Shown here: positions 43,942 to 52,320 of the stretch, in pieces
How the letters are laid out: each line of letters begins with the position of its first letter
How positions within the stretch are numbered: the stretch's first letter is position 1
Source of the DNA: Bifidobacterium sp. 7101
GTDB taxonomy: Bacteria > Actinomycetota > Actinomycetes > Actinomycetales > Bifidobacteriaceae
Assembly (NCBI RefSeq): GCF_000499285.1
Contig: NZ_AWUN01000003.1
Location: 124,001 to 188,000, forward strand
Direction: 5' to 3'
DNA: 64,000 bases
Program-made: the position numbers and the translations under genes
Notes under the pieces: model-generated
Told to the model about the DNA's origin: nothing
The model's database searches: none
Seen by the model: only the letters and a program-made list of their open reading frames with translations

Positions 43942-44673
43942 ATGAAGGTGCTGGAGGCGGACGGTATCGTCCAAGTATTTGAAGGCAGGGAGGTGCTGGC
44001 TGGTCTGGACCTGACCCTGGGGCAGGGCGAGATTCTGGGCTTGCTGGGAGCCAACGGGGCTGGCAAGTCCACGCTGTTGAAGATTCTGACCGGAATGCAG
44101 AGACCTGTCAGTGGACGGGTCCGTTTCCTGGGGAAGCCTCTCAGCGAAGGCTATCCGGGCAGTTTGGCGAGGATGGGGGTGTCCATCAACGAACCTGTCT
44201 TCTATGAATCTCTGAATGCCAGGGAGAATCTGGAGATTGACCTTGCCTACCTGTCCCTGGCAAACGAGGAGCATAGGGCGGTCGAGTTCGCCGGGATCAG
44301 CCAACTTTTGGAAAAGGCCGGATTGACAGCCGATTCTGCCACTGCTGTTGGCAGGTATTCCATGGGTATGAGGCAGAGGCTGGCCCTGGCCAGGTGCATG
44401 GGACGTCATCCCGACCTTTATCTACTGGACGAGCCGCTCAACGGACTGGACCCGATAGCTGTCGGACAGTTGCGAGACAGCCTGCGAAATCTGGCTGCCC
44501 AGGGGAGTGCGATTCTCTTTTCCAGCCACATCCTCTCCGAGGTGTTGCACACTGCCGACCGTGTCATGGTCATATCGGGCGGCAGGGTGAGCCTGCGGGC
44601 CAGCGTACCGGAGCTCCTCAATAAGGGCCAGGAGGGTGCCGAGCAGACCCTGATCAAGGCTATGGAGGGCTGA
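43942..44673 (+). CDS. ABC transporter ATP-binding protein (export type)
   Basis: ATPase subunit of an ABC-2 type exporter. The 243-residue product has Walker A GANGAGKS (36-43), the signature YSMGMRQRLALARCM, Walker B DLYLLDEPLNGLD and the switch in LFSSHILSEV. It resembles the ATPases of drug or bacteriocin-immunity exporters. ATG 43942 follows GGAAGGAG; a longer frame would run through the operator and is rejected. The permease gene starts two bases after the stop. An MFS gene follows in the same direction. Confidence 0.92.
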   Translation: MKVLEADGIVQVFEGREVLAGLDLTLGQGEILGLLGANGAGKSTLLKILTGMQRPVSGRVRFLGKPLSEGYPGSLARMGVSINEPVFYESLNARENLEIDLAYLSLANEEHRAVEFAGISQLLEKAGLTADSATAVGRYSMGMRQRLALARCMGRHPDLYLLDEPLNGLDPIAVGQLRDSLRNLAAQGSAILFSSHILSEVLHTADRVMVISGGRVSLRASVPELLNKGQEGAEQTLIKAMEG

Positions 44674-44674
44674 T

Positions 44675-45373
44675 ATGAAGACGTTGCTGAAATTGGAGCT
44701 GAAAAAGACAAGACTCTGGCCCTGCATCCTTGGAGGGCTGGCAGTGGTGGCCGCAGCCTTGGCCCTGGGAAGCATGTTCCTGGCCATTGGCCACACGACG
44801 AGCGGTCGGTCTGACCCACGACTGTCCAGCCTGGCCTTCGTGCTGCAGATGGCCATGGTCATCCTTCTGGTGGGTTTCTCTTTGGTGGCCGCTGCCCTCT
44901 GCAATCTGGTCTTCATCGAGCCCTACACGGGTAGGAATCTGGCGCTCACCCTGTCGTGCCCTATCTCGCGGGACCGAATCCTGCTGGCCAAGCTGATTTT
45001 CGTTGGTCTCTTCACAACCCTCTCCTACTTGGCGGGAACGGCCGTTACCCTGACCGTCTTGCTGCTTGTCGACCGCCTTGTGGGCTCTCTCGGGACGGAT
45101 TCGTCGGGCAGTTTGCTCGTGCAGGTTCTCCTCATGATGGTTACCAGTCTTGCGGGACTGATAGGGCTTGTAGGCATCGCCCTTTCCCTGGGCTTCTGGA
45201 GGCGCTCGCTGCCTATCATGTTTGCAGTCCTGCTCCTACTGGACGCTGTGGTGGGCAATCTGCTCTCCCTCTCCCCGCTGCTGTCGGCGCTTGTGCTTCT
45301 GATCATCTTTCTGGCCTCTCTGCCGGCCTGGTGGCTGCTTCACCGGACTCTCATGAAGATCGAACTGCCCTGA
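44675..45373 (+). CDS. ABC-2 type exporter permease
   Basis: A 232-residue membrane protein with six predicted helices (roughly 17-38, 60-85, 103-128, 147-172, 178-200 and 204-222), encoded directly after its ATPase partner. The FIEPYTGRNLALTLSCPISRDRILLAKL stretch resembles the cytoplasmic coupling region of ABC-2 permeases of the lantibiotic-immunity and drug-export kind. Sequence outside the helices is poorly conserved, so the exported molecule is unknown. Confidence 0.82.
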   Translation: MKTLLKLELKKTRLWPCILGGLAVVAAALALGSMFLAIGHTTSGRSDPRLSSLAFVLQMAMVILLVGFSLVAAALCNLVFIEPYTGRNLALTLSCPISRDRILLAKLIFVGLFTTLSYLAGTAVTLTVLLLVDRLVGSLGTDSSGSLLVQVLLMMVTSLAGLIGLVGIALSLGFWRRSLPIMFAVLLLLDAVVGNLLSLSPLLSALVLLIIFLASLPAWWLLHRTLMKIELP

Positions 45374-45386
45374 TCGGCGGCTGACC

Positions 45387-46673
45387 ATGCAGGAGCTTCT
45401 GAAGAACAAGCCTTTCGTGACCATGGTTCTGGCAAGTCTGTTGAATACGGTCGGAGGCGAGCTCTTCAACATCGTCTTCGTCGTCTATGCCCAGACCATG
45501 CCCTTTGCCGGACTGGCTGTCTCTGTAGCCTCAATGGCCTGGGTGGCTCCAGCCCTGACCGCCATCCTGACCGGATACCTGGCCGACAGGACCGTGCACA
45601 AGACGCGGATGCAGCTGGTGATCAAGCTGATTCAGGTATGTGTCTATCTGGTCATGGCCATGACGATTGGCAGGTCCAAGAGCCTGCCTGTCTTTCTGCT
45701 GTTGGTAGCCATGGACATGGCATCCTCCATGCTGGAGGGGTATGCAGGCAGTCTGTGGATGCCTGTCCTCAAACATCTGGTCCTGCCTGGCCAGCTTCAC
45801 CAGGCCACTTCGATCACCTCGGCCGCCTCCAGTGTTGCGGCCATCATCAGTGCAGGCGGAGGCGCAGTGTTGATTGCGCTCCTGGGCAACAGATTCGCAG
45901 TATTTGCGCTGATCAACGCCGCCACCTTCCTCCTGGCGGGGATTCTGGTGGCCATCGGCTATCGGGAATTCACGAGGGTTGAGGTTGCGAGCAGTGGTTC
46001 ACCGGCAGACAAGCCTTCGGGCCTGGCATCCAGTCTCCGCGTGACCTTGGGGGAGTTCCGCAGCTCTACCTTCCTGATTCTGATGGTGGGCTTCGGCTGC
46101 CTGGTCAACCTTCTGGGCACGGCTCTGCAGCCCCTGCTCAACCTGGGGCTGATTTCCATGCCCGGGGTCTGGTGGGGAAGCTACGGCACGACCATAGCCG
46201 CCGTCAACGGCATCTCCTCCCTGGGACTCATCCTTGGTGCACTCCTTGCCGCAGATCCGCTCCGACGGCTGCCCATAGCCCCCCTGCTGACCGGAGTCAT
46301 GGCTGCAGCTGCCGTGGCAGGGGTCAACCTGGTCTGGCTGCGCAGCCCTGTCTTGCTCTTCGTTCCACTCTTGGTCATGAATTATCTTCTTGGCAAGATC
46401 AACCCAAGGTTCATGACCATGCTCATTAGCACAGTGGCTGAGGACCATCTGGCTGCGACTATGGGCATTGTACAGACCGTCATGATGATCGGGGCGCCTC
46501 TGGGGCAGATGGTCTTTTTGACGCTGGGCAATCTGGTCGGCATCGCCATTACCATGTCCATTTATGCGGGCCTGACGGGCCTTCTGGCTCTCGTGATTAT
46601 CATTACGGGATTGATGGGCATGAACGCCAAGGATCCGACTCCCGAAATGGGACGAAGGCTAAAGTCGGGCTAG
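45387..46673 (+). CDS. MFS transporter (drug/macrolide-efflux-like)
   Basis: A 428-residue major facilitator with about 12 membrane helices. Helices 2-3 are joined by GYLADRTVHKTRM, the MFS motif A region (GxLaDrxxxkr). Lack of long loops and general layout resemble MefA-like efflux proteins. It starts 13 bases after the permease stop, without a strong ribosome-binding site, and completes the TetR-controlled cassette. Its last nine coding bases overlap the 3' end of the tRNA-Pro gene on the other strand. Confidence 0.88.
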   Translation: MQELLKNKPFVTMVLASLLNTVGGELFNIVFVVYAQTMPFAGLAVSVASMAWVAPALTAILTGYLADRTVHKTRMQLVIKLIQVCVYLVMAMTIGRSKSLPVFLLLVAMDMASSMLEGYAGSLWMPVLKHLVLPGQLHQATSITSAASSVAAIISAGGGAVLIALLGNRFAVFALINAATFLLAGILVAIGYREFTRVEVASSGSPADKPSGLASSLRVTLGEFRSSTFLILMVGFGCLVNLLGTALQPLLNLGLISMPGVWWGSYGTTIAAVNGISSLGLILGALLAADPLRRLPIAPLLTGVMAAAAVAGVNLVWLRSPVLLFVPLLVMNYLLGKINPRFMTMLISTVAEDHLAATMGIVQTVMMIGAPLGQMVFLTLGNLVGIAITMSIYAGLTGLLALVIIITGLMGMNAKDPTPEMGRRLKSG

Positions 46674-46738
46674 CCGGATTTGAACCGGCGACATCCTGCA
46701 CCCAAAGCAGGCGCGCTACCAAGCTGCGCTATAGCCCG
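46665..46738 (-). tRNA. tRNA-Pro (anticodon TGG)
   Basis: On the minus strand the acceptor CGGGCTA pairs with TAGCCCG, with discriminator A (complement of 46665). D stem GCGC/GCGC, anticodon stem CCTGC/GCAGG with loop TTTGGGT (anticodon TGG, reading CCA), T arm GCCGG-TTCAAAT-CCGGC. It is 74 bases long and CCA is not encoded. Its 3' end overlaps the MFS stop region by nine bases. Confidence 0.96.
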
Positions 46739-46852
46739 GCGCTCATAAGTATCAACGTATGAGCACAATGTATCAATATAGCACAGGGTCGGGTCCCGGC
46801 TGGTCCTGAGGGGTGAGCAGGGAGGGAGAACAGCTCTGCGCCTGCGGTTACC

Positions 46853-48211
46853 ATGGTGACCATGACAATGGAAGAGACATGGGCGGCGCCACAGGCCGAT
46901 GGGCCCTTGGATGCAACGGTGACCATACCGGGAAGCAAGTCCCTCTCGAACAGATATCTGATTTTGGCGGCCCTGGGAAGCTGCCCTGTCAGGCTGACTG
47001 GTTTGCTCAGATCTCGTGATACAGACCTTATGATCGGGGCCCTGGAGGCTCTCGGCGTGAACTGTCGGGTCGATCCGGACGACCCTACGAATGTAACAGT
47101 TGTTCCACCGGAAGGGGGACGTTTTCGCGGCGGCGCCCGGGTGGACTGCGGACTGGCTGGAACCGTCATGCGTTTCGTGCCGGGCCTGGCCATGCTGGCC
47201 GATGGCGCCACGCACTTCGATGGAGACCAGCAAGCCTATCGGCGCCCCATGAGGCCTCTCTTGGACGGCCTAACCCAGCTGGGAGCCAGAATCGAATACC
47301 TGGGCCAGGAAGGCTTCCTGCCCTTTGTGCTCACACCGCCGGATCGCCTGGTGGGCAGAGAGGTGACCATAGACTCCTCGGCATCCTCGCAGTTCGTTTC
47401 CGGCCTCCTGCTCCTGGCTGCCAGAGCTGAGGGCACTATGACCATCGTCCACTCTGGACAGCATCTTCCCAGCCTCCCACACATCGCCATGACCGTTGAG
47501 GACCTGCGTCAGGCTGGAGTCCAGGTCCAGGCCAATCCCGACCGCTGCAGGTGGAGCGTTGAAGGCAGAGGATCTGCCGGGACGCAGCTGCCCAATCAGG
47601 TCCAGGTGGAGCCCGACCTGTCGAATGCGGCTCCCTTCCTGGGAGCGGCCCTGATAGGAGGCGGACAAGTCAGCGTACCCAACTGGCCAGACCGGACCAC
47701 CCAGCCAGGCGGCCTGTTGCCCAAGTATCTGGGGACTTTAGGCGCGAAGGTGGAGATGGTTTCCGACGAGCAGGGTGGCGCCACCTGCAGAGTGACTGGC
47801 GGGGAAGCCATCCATGGGCTTGGTGACTTCGATCTGTCCCCGGCAGGGGAGATCGTGCCCTCAATTGCGGCCATCCTGGTCTTTGCCGATGGACCCAGCC
47901 GCCTGCACGGCATTGGCCACCTGCGCGGTCATGAAACCAACCGGCTGAAGGCGCTAGCCATGGAAATCACCAGAATAGGTGGCCGAGCCAGTGAATTGGA
48001 TGATGGTCTAGCCATCGAGCCTGTGCCTGTTCAGAGTATGCACGGGGCTGTCATGGAGACCTATGCCGACCATCGAATGGCTACTTTCGCAGCCATGATT
48101 GGGCTCAAGATACCTGGCATCCGAGTGCGCAACATTGGCACTACAGCCAAGACCATGCCCGACTTCCCGGGTATGTGGAAGCGGATGCTGGCAGGCGAGA
48201 TTCGAGCGTAA
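46853..48211 (+). CDS. aroA: 3-phosphoshikimate 1-carboxyvinyltransferase (EPSP synthase)
   Basis: AroA joins phosphoenolpyruvate to shikimate-3-phosphate in aromatic amino acid synthesis. The 452-residue product shows VTIPGSKSLSNRYLILAALG at the N-terminus, the central CGLAGTVMRFVPG, SSASSQFVSGLLL and RLHGIGHLRGHETNRL, and the C-terminal YADHRMATFAAMIGL. The start is uncertain: ATG 46853, 46862 and 46868 are in frame and none has a good ribosome-binding site; a leaderless transcript is possible. It overlaps no neighbour and is followed at once by the hisN-like gene. Confidence 0.95.
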   Translation: MVTMTMEETWAAPQADGPLDATVTIPGSKSLSNRYLILAALGSCPVRLTGLLRSRDTDLMIGALEALGVNCRVDPDDPTNVTVVPPEGGRFRGGARVDCGLAGTVMRFVPGLAMLADGATHFDGDQQAYRRPMRPLLDGLTQLGARIEYLGQEGFLPFVLTPPDRLVGREVTIDSSASSQFVSGLLLLAARAEGTMTIVHSGQHLPSLPHIAMTVEDLRQAGVQVQANPDRCRWSVEGRGSAGTQLPNQVQVEPDLSNAAPFLGAALIGGGQVSVPNWPDRTTQPGGLLPKYLGTLGAKVEMVSDEQGGATCRVTGGEAIHGLGDFDLSPAGEIVPSIAAILVFADGPSRLHGIGHLRGHETNRLKALAMEITRIGGRASELDDGLAIEPVPVQSMHGAVMETYADHRMATFAAMIGLKIPGIRVRNIGTTAKTMPDFPGMWKRMLAGEIRA

Positions 48212-48222
48212 GGAGCCGTGTC

Positions 48223-49023
48223 ATGAATATCGAGGCTGAAAGGCAGACCTGGCAGGAGGATCTGGATCTGGCCATTGCCATGGCCGACCAGGCGGATCAG
48301 GTCACCATGGGCTACTTCAAGTCGCCGGATCTTCATGTGGAACGCAAGGCTGACAATACTCCGGTCACCCAGGCTGACAGGGAGGCGGAGGCGGTGATTC
48401 GTCGCGTTCTGGCCCAAGCCAGACCGGACGATACCATCTACGCCGAGGAGCTGGGAAGACAGAAGTCCAACGGCAGACGGTGGATTATTGATCCCATTGA
48501 CGGGACCAAGAACTATGTGCGCGGAGTCCCGGTCTGGGCGACCCTGATTGGTTTGGAGGCAGGCCATCAGATGGTGGTCGGCGCCGTCTCTGCCCCCATG
48601 CTGGGTACCCGCTGGTACGCCGCGCAGGGTCAGGGAGCCTACATGGCGCGCCAGGGTGAATCTCCCAAGCCCATACACGTATCGAGAGTGGACCGGATGG
48701 AAGACGCCTCCATGTCCTTGTCGTCGCTGACCGGGTGGAAGGCCATAGGTCGCCGGGAGCGGCTTCTGGATTTGACCGATCGGATCTGGCGCCTGCGTGG
48801 TTTTGGCGACTTCTGGCAGTACATGCTTCTCGCCCAGGGAGCCATCGACCTGGCTGCCGAGCCGGAACTGGACCTCTATGACATGGGTGCGCTGGTTCCC
48901 ATCGTGACCGAGGCAGGGGGGAGCTTCACCGACCTGGCAGGCAACCCAGGTCCCTGGGGTGGTAATGGCCTTGCCAGCAACGGTCTTCTGCACGAGGAGG
49001 CCTTGGCGGCCCTAGGCGACTGA
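48223..49023 (+). CDS. Inositol monophosphatase-family phosphatase, probably histidinol-phosphatase (HisN-like)
   Basis: A Mg2+-dependent phosphatase of the IMPase superfamily. The 266-residue product has TPVTQADREAEAVIRR, YAEELG (metal-binding Glu), IIDPIDGTKNYVRGVPVWATLIG (metal-binding Asp-Ile-Asp) and a C-terminal YDMGALVPIVTEAGG, matching the WDxAAxxxIxxEAGG motif with the tryptophan replaced by Tyr. Actinobacteria use an IMPase-type enzyme, HisN, for histidinol-phosphate, often encoded near aroA, which supports that reading; fructose-1,6-bisphosphatase or inositol phosphatase activity remains possible. ATG 48223 follows AAGGAG, which overlaps the aroA stop. Confidence 0.82.
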   Translation: MNIEAERQTWQEDLDLAIAMADQADQVTMGYFKSPDLHVERKADNTPVTQADREAEAVIRRVLAQARPDDTIYAEELGRQKSNGRRWIIDPIDGTKNYVRGVPVWATLIGLEAGHQMVVGAVSAPMLGTRWYAAQGQGAYMARQGESPKPIHVSRVDRMEDASMSLSSLTGWKAIGRRERLLDLTDRIWRLRGFGDFWQYMLLAQGAIDLAAEPELDLYDMGALVPIVTEAGGSFTDLAGNPGPWGGNGLASNGLLHEEALAALGD

Positions 49024-49034
49024 CAGATACAAGA

Positions 49035-49072
49035 AGGCCGGCAACCACAGCAATGTATGTGGTCACCGGCCT
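49035..49072. terminator. Bidirectional hairpin between hisN-like and ackA
   Basis: Outer stem AGGCCGG (49035-49041) / CCGGCCT (49066-49072) with inner stem CCACA/TGTGG (49045-49049, 49058-49062). It lies between convergent genes and can terminate both. Confidence 0.7.
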
Positions 49073-49088
49073 ATTTGGTTCTCAGCGA

Positions 49089-50315
49089 TCAGGCCTGGAA
49101 CTTGTTGCCGTAGGCGTCGCCTTGGCTGGCGACGACCTCGGCCTGGCGGGCGATGGAGAGCTCCTCGTTGGTGGGGATGACGCAGACGGCGACCGTGCTG
49201 TCGGGGGTGGAGATGATCCGGGCCTCCTTGGAGCGCTGGTCGTTCTTCTCCTGGTCCAGTTTCACACCAAAGGGCTCCAACTGCTCGATGACCCGGCGAC
49301 GCACGATTTCATCATTCTCGCCCACGCCGGCCGTGAAGGTGATAGCGTCCAGACCACCCATCTGGGCCGTGTAGTTGCCGATGTAGCCGACGATGCGGTG
49401 GATGTAGATATCCAGGGCCAGCTTGGCGTCCTCGTCACCCTCGGCGATCAGCTTGTGGACCTCGCGCATGTCGCCATGGCCGGTCAGGCCGGTCATGCCG
49501 GAGCGCTTGTTGAAGAGGGTGTCCAGCTCGTCAACGCTCATGTGGGCGTTGCGGATCAGGTGGAAGACGACGGCAGGGTCGATATCGCCGGTGCGACCGC
49601 CCATGACCAGGCCCTCCAGAGGGGTCAGGCCCATGGAGGTCTCGACGGGATGCCCGGAGACCTGTGCCGAAGCGGAAGCCCCGTTGCCGATGTGCAGGAC
49701 GATCTGCCGCAGGCCTTCTGCGGGCTTGCCCAGCAGGCCGGGAACCAGCTGGCCCACATACTGGTGGCTGGTGCCGTGGGCGCCATAGCGACGGATGTGG
49801 TACTGCTTGGCGATGTCCTTGTTGAGGGCGTAGGTGGAGGCCTTCTTGGGCAGTTCGAAGAAGAAGGAGGAGTCGAAGACGAAGACCTGCGGGGTCTGCG
49901 GCATCAGCCGGCTCATGACTTCGGCGCCCTCAGCCTCGGGTCCGTTGTGCAAGGGGGCCAGCACGGCAAGGTCCTTGACCTGGCTCAGGGTCTTCTGGGT
50001 CAGGAGGGCAGGCTTGGGGAAGATGGCTCCACCCTGGACGACTCGGTGACCGACGGCGATGATCCCGGCCTTGTCCAGATCAGGTCCATACTCCTTGAAG
50101 AAGCCCAGGACGCGCTTGAGACCGACCTCATGGTCGTGGATGGGCTCCTCAAGCTCATGCTTCTCGCCGTTGACCTCGTGCTTGTAATGGCCGTCGGTGG
50201 GCTCACCGATCTTCTCGACCAGACCCGAGGCAAGGCTCTGGCTGGTCTCCAGATCGACCAGCTGGTATTTGATCGAGCTTGAACCCGAATTGATGACTAG
50301 GACGGTTTTCGCCAT
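49089..50315 (-). CDS. ackA: Acetate kinase
   Basis: AckA converts acetyl phosphate and ADP to acetate and ATP, the main ATP-yielding step of the bifid shunt. The 408-residue product starts MAKTVLVINSGSSSIKYQLVD. It has VGHRVVQGG, LAPLHNGPEA, FDSSFFFELP, the RRYGAHGTSHQYV motif, LHIGNGASASA and the C-terminal TFTAGVGENDEIVR. ATG at 50313-50315 follows GGAGG; the longer open frame is not needed. It is the last gene of the xfp-pta-ackA series on this strand. Confidence 0.97.
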   Translation of the reverse strand: MAKTVLVINSGSSSIKYQLVDLETSQSLASGLVEKIGEPTDGHYKHEVNGEKHELEEPIHDHEVGLKRVLGFFKEYGPDLDKAGIIAVGHRVVQGGAIFPKPALLTQKTLSQVKDLAVLAPLHNGPEAEGAEVMSRLMPQTPQVFVFDSSFFFELPKKASTYALNKDIAKQYHIRRYGAHGTSHQYVGQLVPGLLGKPAEGLRQIVLHIGNGASASAQVSGHPVETSMGLTPLEGLVMGGRTGDIDPAVVFHLIRNAHMSVDELDTLFNKRSGMTGLTGHGDMREVHKLIAEGDEDAKLALDIYIHRIVGYIGNYTAQMGGLDAITFTAGVGENDEIVRRRVIEQLEPFGVKLDQEKNDQRSKEARIISTPDSTVAVCVIPTNEELSIARQAEVVASQGDAYGNKFQA

Positions 50316-50505
50316 TGGGGCATCCTCCTGATGTGCTTGTATAGAGCCTGCGCTCCTCAATCAGTCTTCAAGATTACTCGTCGGCCCTTACAAGGCGCGG
50401 TATATTGCCAGGCTGACATGATTTTGGGGCTGCTACTGAGTCCGTGTTGAAGATGGGAATCAGCAACAGCCCCAGGGGGTTTATCGGAACGTTATAGGAC
50501 GGTGA

Positions 50506-52194
50506 TCAGTCCTGGGCTTCAACGGCGGTCAGAGCAACGGTGTTGATGATGTCAGCCACCAAGGCGCCGCGTGAGAGGTCGTTGACAGGCTTGTTCAGAC
50601 CCTGCAGGACCGGTCCGATGGCCAGGGCACCCGAGGTGCGCTGTACGGCCTTGTAACCGATATTGCCGGCGCTCAGGCTGGGGAAGACGAAGACGTTGAC
50701 TGTTCCGGCAACCGGATCGCCTTTGGCCTTGGTGGCTGCCACAGTGGGCGACCAGGCCGCGTCGAACTGGATGGGGCCCACGATAGGCAGGTCCGGCGCC
50801 TTCTCCTTGGCCAGGCGGGTGGCCTCTTCGACCAGGTCGACATCCGGACCCTTGCCTGAGCCCAGGGTGGAGTAGGAGAGCATGCCCACGCGCGGGTCCA
50901 CGCCGAAGGAGCGAGCGGTCTGGGCCGACTGGATGGCGATGTCAGCCAGCTGTTCCGACGATGGATTGAGGTTTATGGCGCAGTCGGCGAAGACCGCCAC
51001 ATGGTCGGGGAAGCACATGAGGAAGGCTCCGGAGACCAGCGAGGCCCCCGGCTTGGTCTTGATCACCTGCAGGGCTGGGCGGACCGTGTTGGCCGTGGAG
51101 TTGATGGATCCGGACACCAGGCCGTCGGCCTTGCCCAGCACCACCAGCATGGTACCAAAGTAGGAGGGGTCAGCCAGTTGCTTGCGCGCCTGCCCCGGGG
51201 TCATGCCCTTCTTGGCGCGCAGCTGGCAGAGGCGATCGACCATGGGGGCCAGCACCTGCTCGTCGTCCATGGACTGGAATGAGGCCTTGTCGAGGTTGTT
51301 GAGGCCAAGCTCCTTGCCGCGCGACAGAATGGAATCCTTGTCGCCCACGATGATCAGGTCGACGATGTCGCGCGCCAGCAGGTAGTCGGCCGCATTGATG
51401 ATGCGGTCCTCGCCACCCTCGGGCAGGACTATGGTCTTCTTGTTGGCTTTGGCCTTGGCCAGCAGATCGTTCTGGAAGGCCACAGGCGTAGTGGCCTTGG
51501 GACTGGCGGCTTCGGCCGCCTTCAGCACCTGGTCGACATCCACCTCCTGCTGGAATGTCTGACTGGTGGCCTGGCGGGCCTGATCGGCGGATGGATCCGT
51601 GTCGAAGTCCATCTTGGAGACGGTCCAGGTCGGCAGGTCGTACTCCTGGAAGGCCTGGGTGAGAGGCGCCTTCTGCTCGGTCTGGCATCCGGTGATGAAG
51701 ACTCCGGCAAGCACGGCTCCCTGGGCCTCGATGGTCCGACGGCAGGCGGCCACGGTCTTCATGACCTGGCCGGGTTCCTTGCCGATGGTGCAGACGGCCA
51801 GCATGACTGGGGACCTCAGATCGGCGGCAATCTGCGCATTCAGAGCGAACAGGCCGGGATCGAAGAGTTTTGAAGCATCGCTGCCCACGATCAGGACGCG
51901 CTCGGGATGGGTGGCCTCCACCAGCCCGTCATAGGCATTGAGGACATCAGCCCGGGTCTGCATGGGATCCTCAGTGGCGTGCCCGGGGCACTTGCCACGG
52001 CAGATCTCCGGATCAGTGTCGGGGAATGAGCTGGCTGCAACCAGTTCCGGGGTCAATGGGTGCTTCCTGCAGGCGATTGGCCTGAATACGGCCGTTTTGG
52101 CTTTGGCGCTCAGGGCCTTGGTCAGGCCGTAGGCCACGACATTGCGGCCGTTGGCGGCTTCTGGGCTGATGATGGTGATGCTTGCAAGACTCAC
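50506..52194 (-). CDS. pta: Phosphate acetyltransferase
   Basis: Pta interconverts acetyl phosphate and acetyl-CoA, linking phosphoketolase output to CoA metabolism. The 562-residue product has an N-terminal P-loop/BioD-like regulatory region (about 1-240, SITIISPEAANGRNVVAYGLTKAL) and a C-terminal catalytic PTA domain (about 245-560) with IVLPEGGEDRIINAADYLL, GSINSTANTVRPALQVI, SYSTLGSGKGPDVDLV and GPVLQGLNKPVNDLSRGA. Start is GTG 52192-52194, with AGGAGAA eight bases upstream; an in-frame ATG 32 codons earlier is less likely. It lies between xfp and ackA with ~125- and ~190-base gaps, so each may have its own promoter. Confidence 0.96.
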   Translation of the reverse strand: MSLASITIISPEAANGRNVVAYGLTKALSAKAKTAVFRPIACRKHPLTPELVAASSFPDTDPEICRGKCPGHATEDPMQTRADVLNAYDGLVEATHPERVLIVGSDASKLFDPGLFALNAQIAADLRSPVMLAVCTIGKEPGQVMKTVAACRRTIEAQGAVLAGVFITGCQTEQKAPLTQAFQEYDLPTWTVSKMDFDTDPSADQARQATSQTFQQEVDVDQVLKAAEAASPKATTPVAFQNDLLAKAKANKKTIVLPEGGEDRIINAADYLLARDIVDLIIVGDKDSILSRGKELGLNNLDKASFQSMDDEQVLAPMVDRLCQLRAKKGMTPGQARKQLADPSYFGTMLVVLGKADGLVSGSINSTANTVRPALQVIKTKPGASLVSGAFLMCFPDHVAVFADCAINLNPSSEQLADIAIQSAQTARSFGVDPRVGMLSYSTLGSGKGPDVDLVEEATRLAKEKAPDLPIVGPIQFDAAWSPTVAATKAKGDPVAGTVNVFVFPSLSAGNIGYKAVQRTSGALAIGPVLQGLNKPVNDLSRGALVADIINTVALTAVEAQD

Positions 52195-52264
52195 TGTGTC
52201 TTCTCCTGTCCGGACGTGGTTGCCTTTATGACTGCTTTGTTCACAACCTTGTCCAGTATACAGA

Positions 52265-52301
52265 AACCGCCCGCCATGCGGGCTGCGCATGACGGGCGGT
52301 T
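52265..52301 (-). terminator. Intrinsic terminator of xfp
   Basis: AACCGCCCG (from 52265) pairs with CGGGCGGTT (to 52301), extended inward by a CATGCG/GCGCATG pairing. Read on the minus strand the stem is followed by TTTCTG, so it should end xfp transcripts before pta. Confidence 0.75.
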
Positions 52302-52320
52302 CCAGGGGCGGATCAGCGTA

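Noticed and set aside
50426-50473. Imperfect inverted repeat (GGGGCTG/CAGCCCC) between pta and ackA
   Set aside because: Arms are 35 bases apart with mismatches and no T run on the pta side, so termination cannot be claimed.
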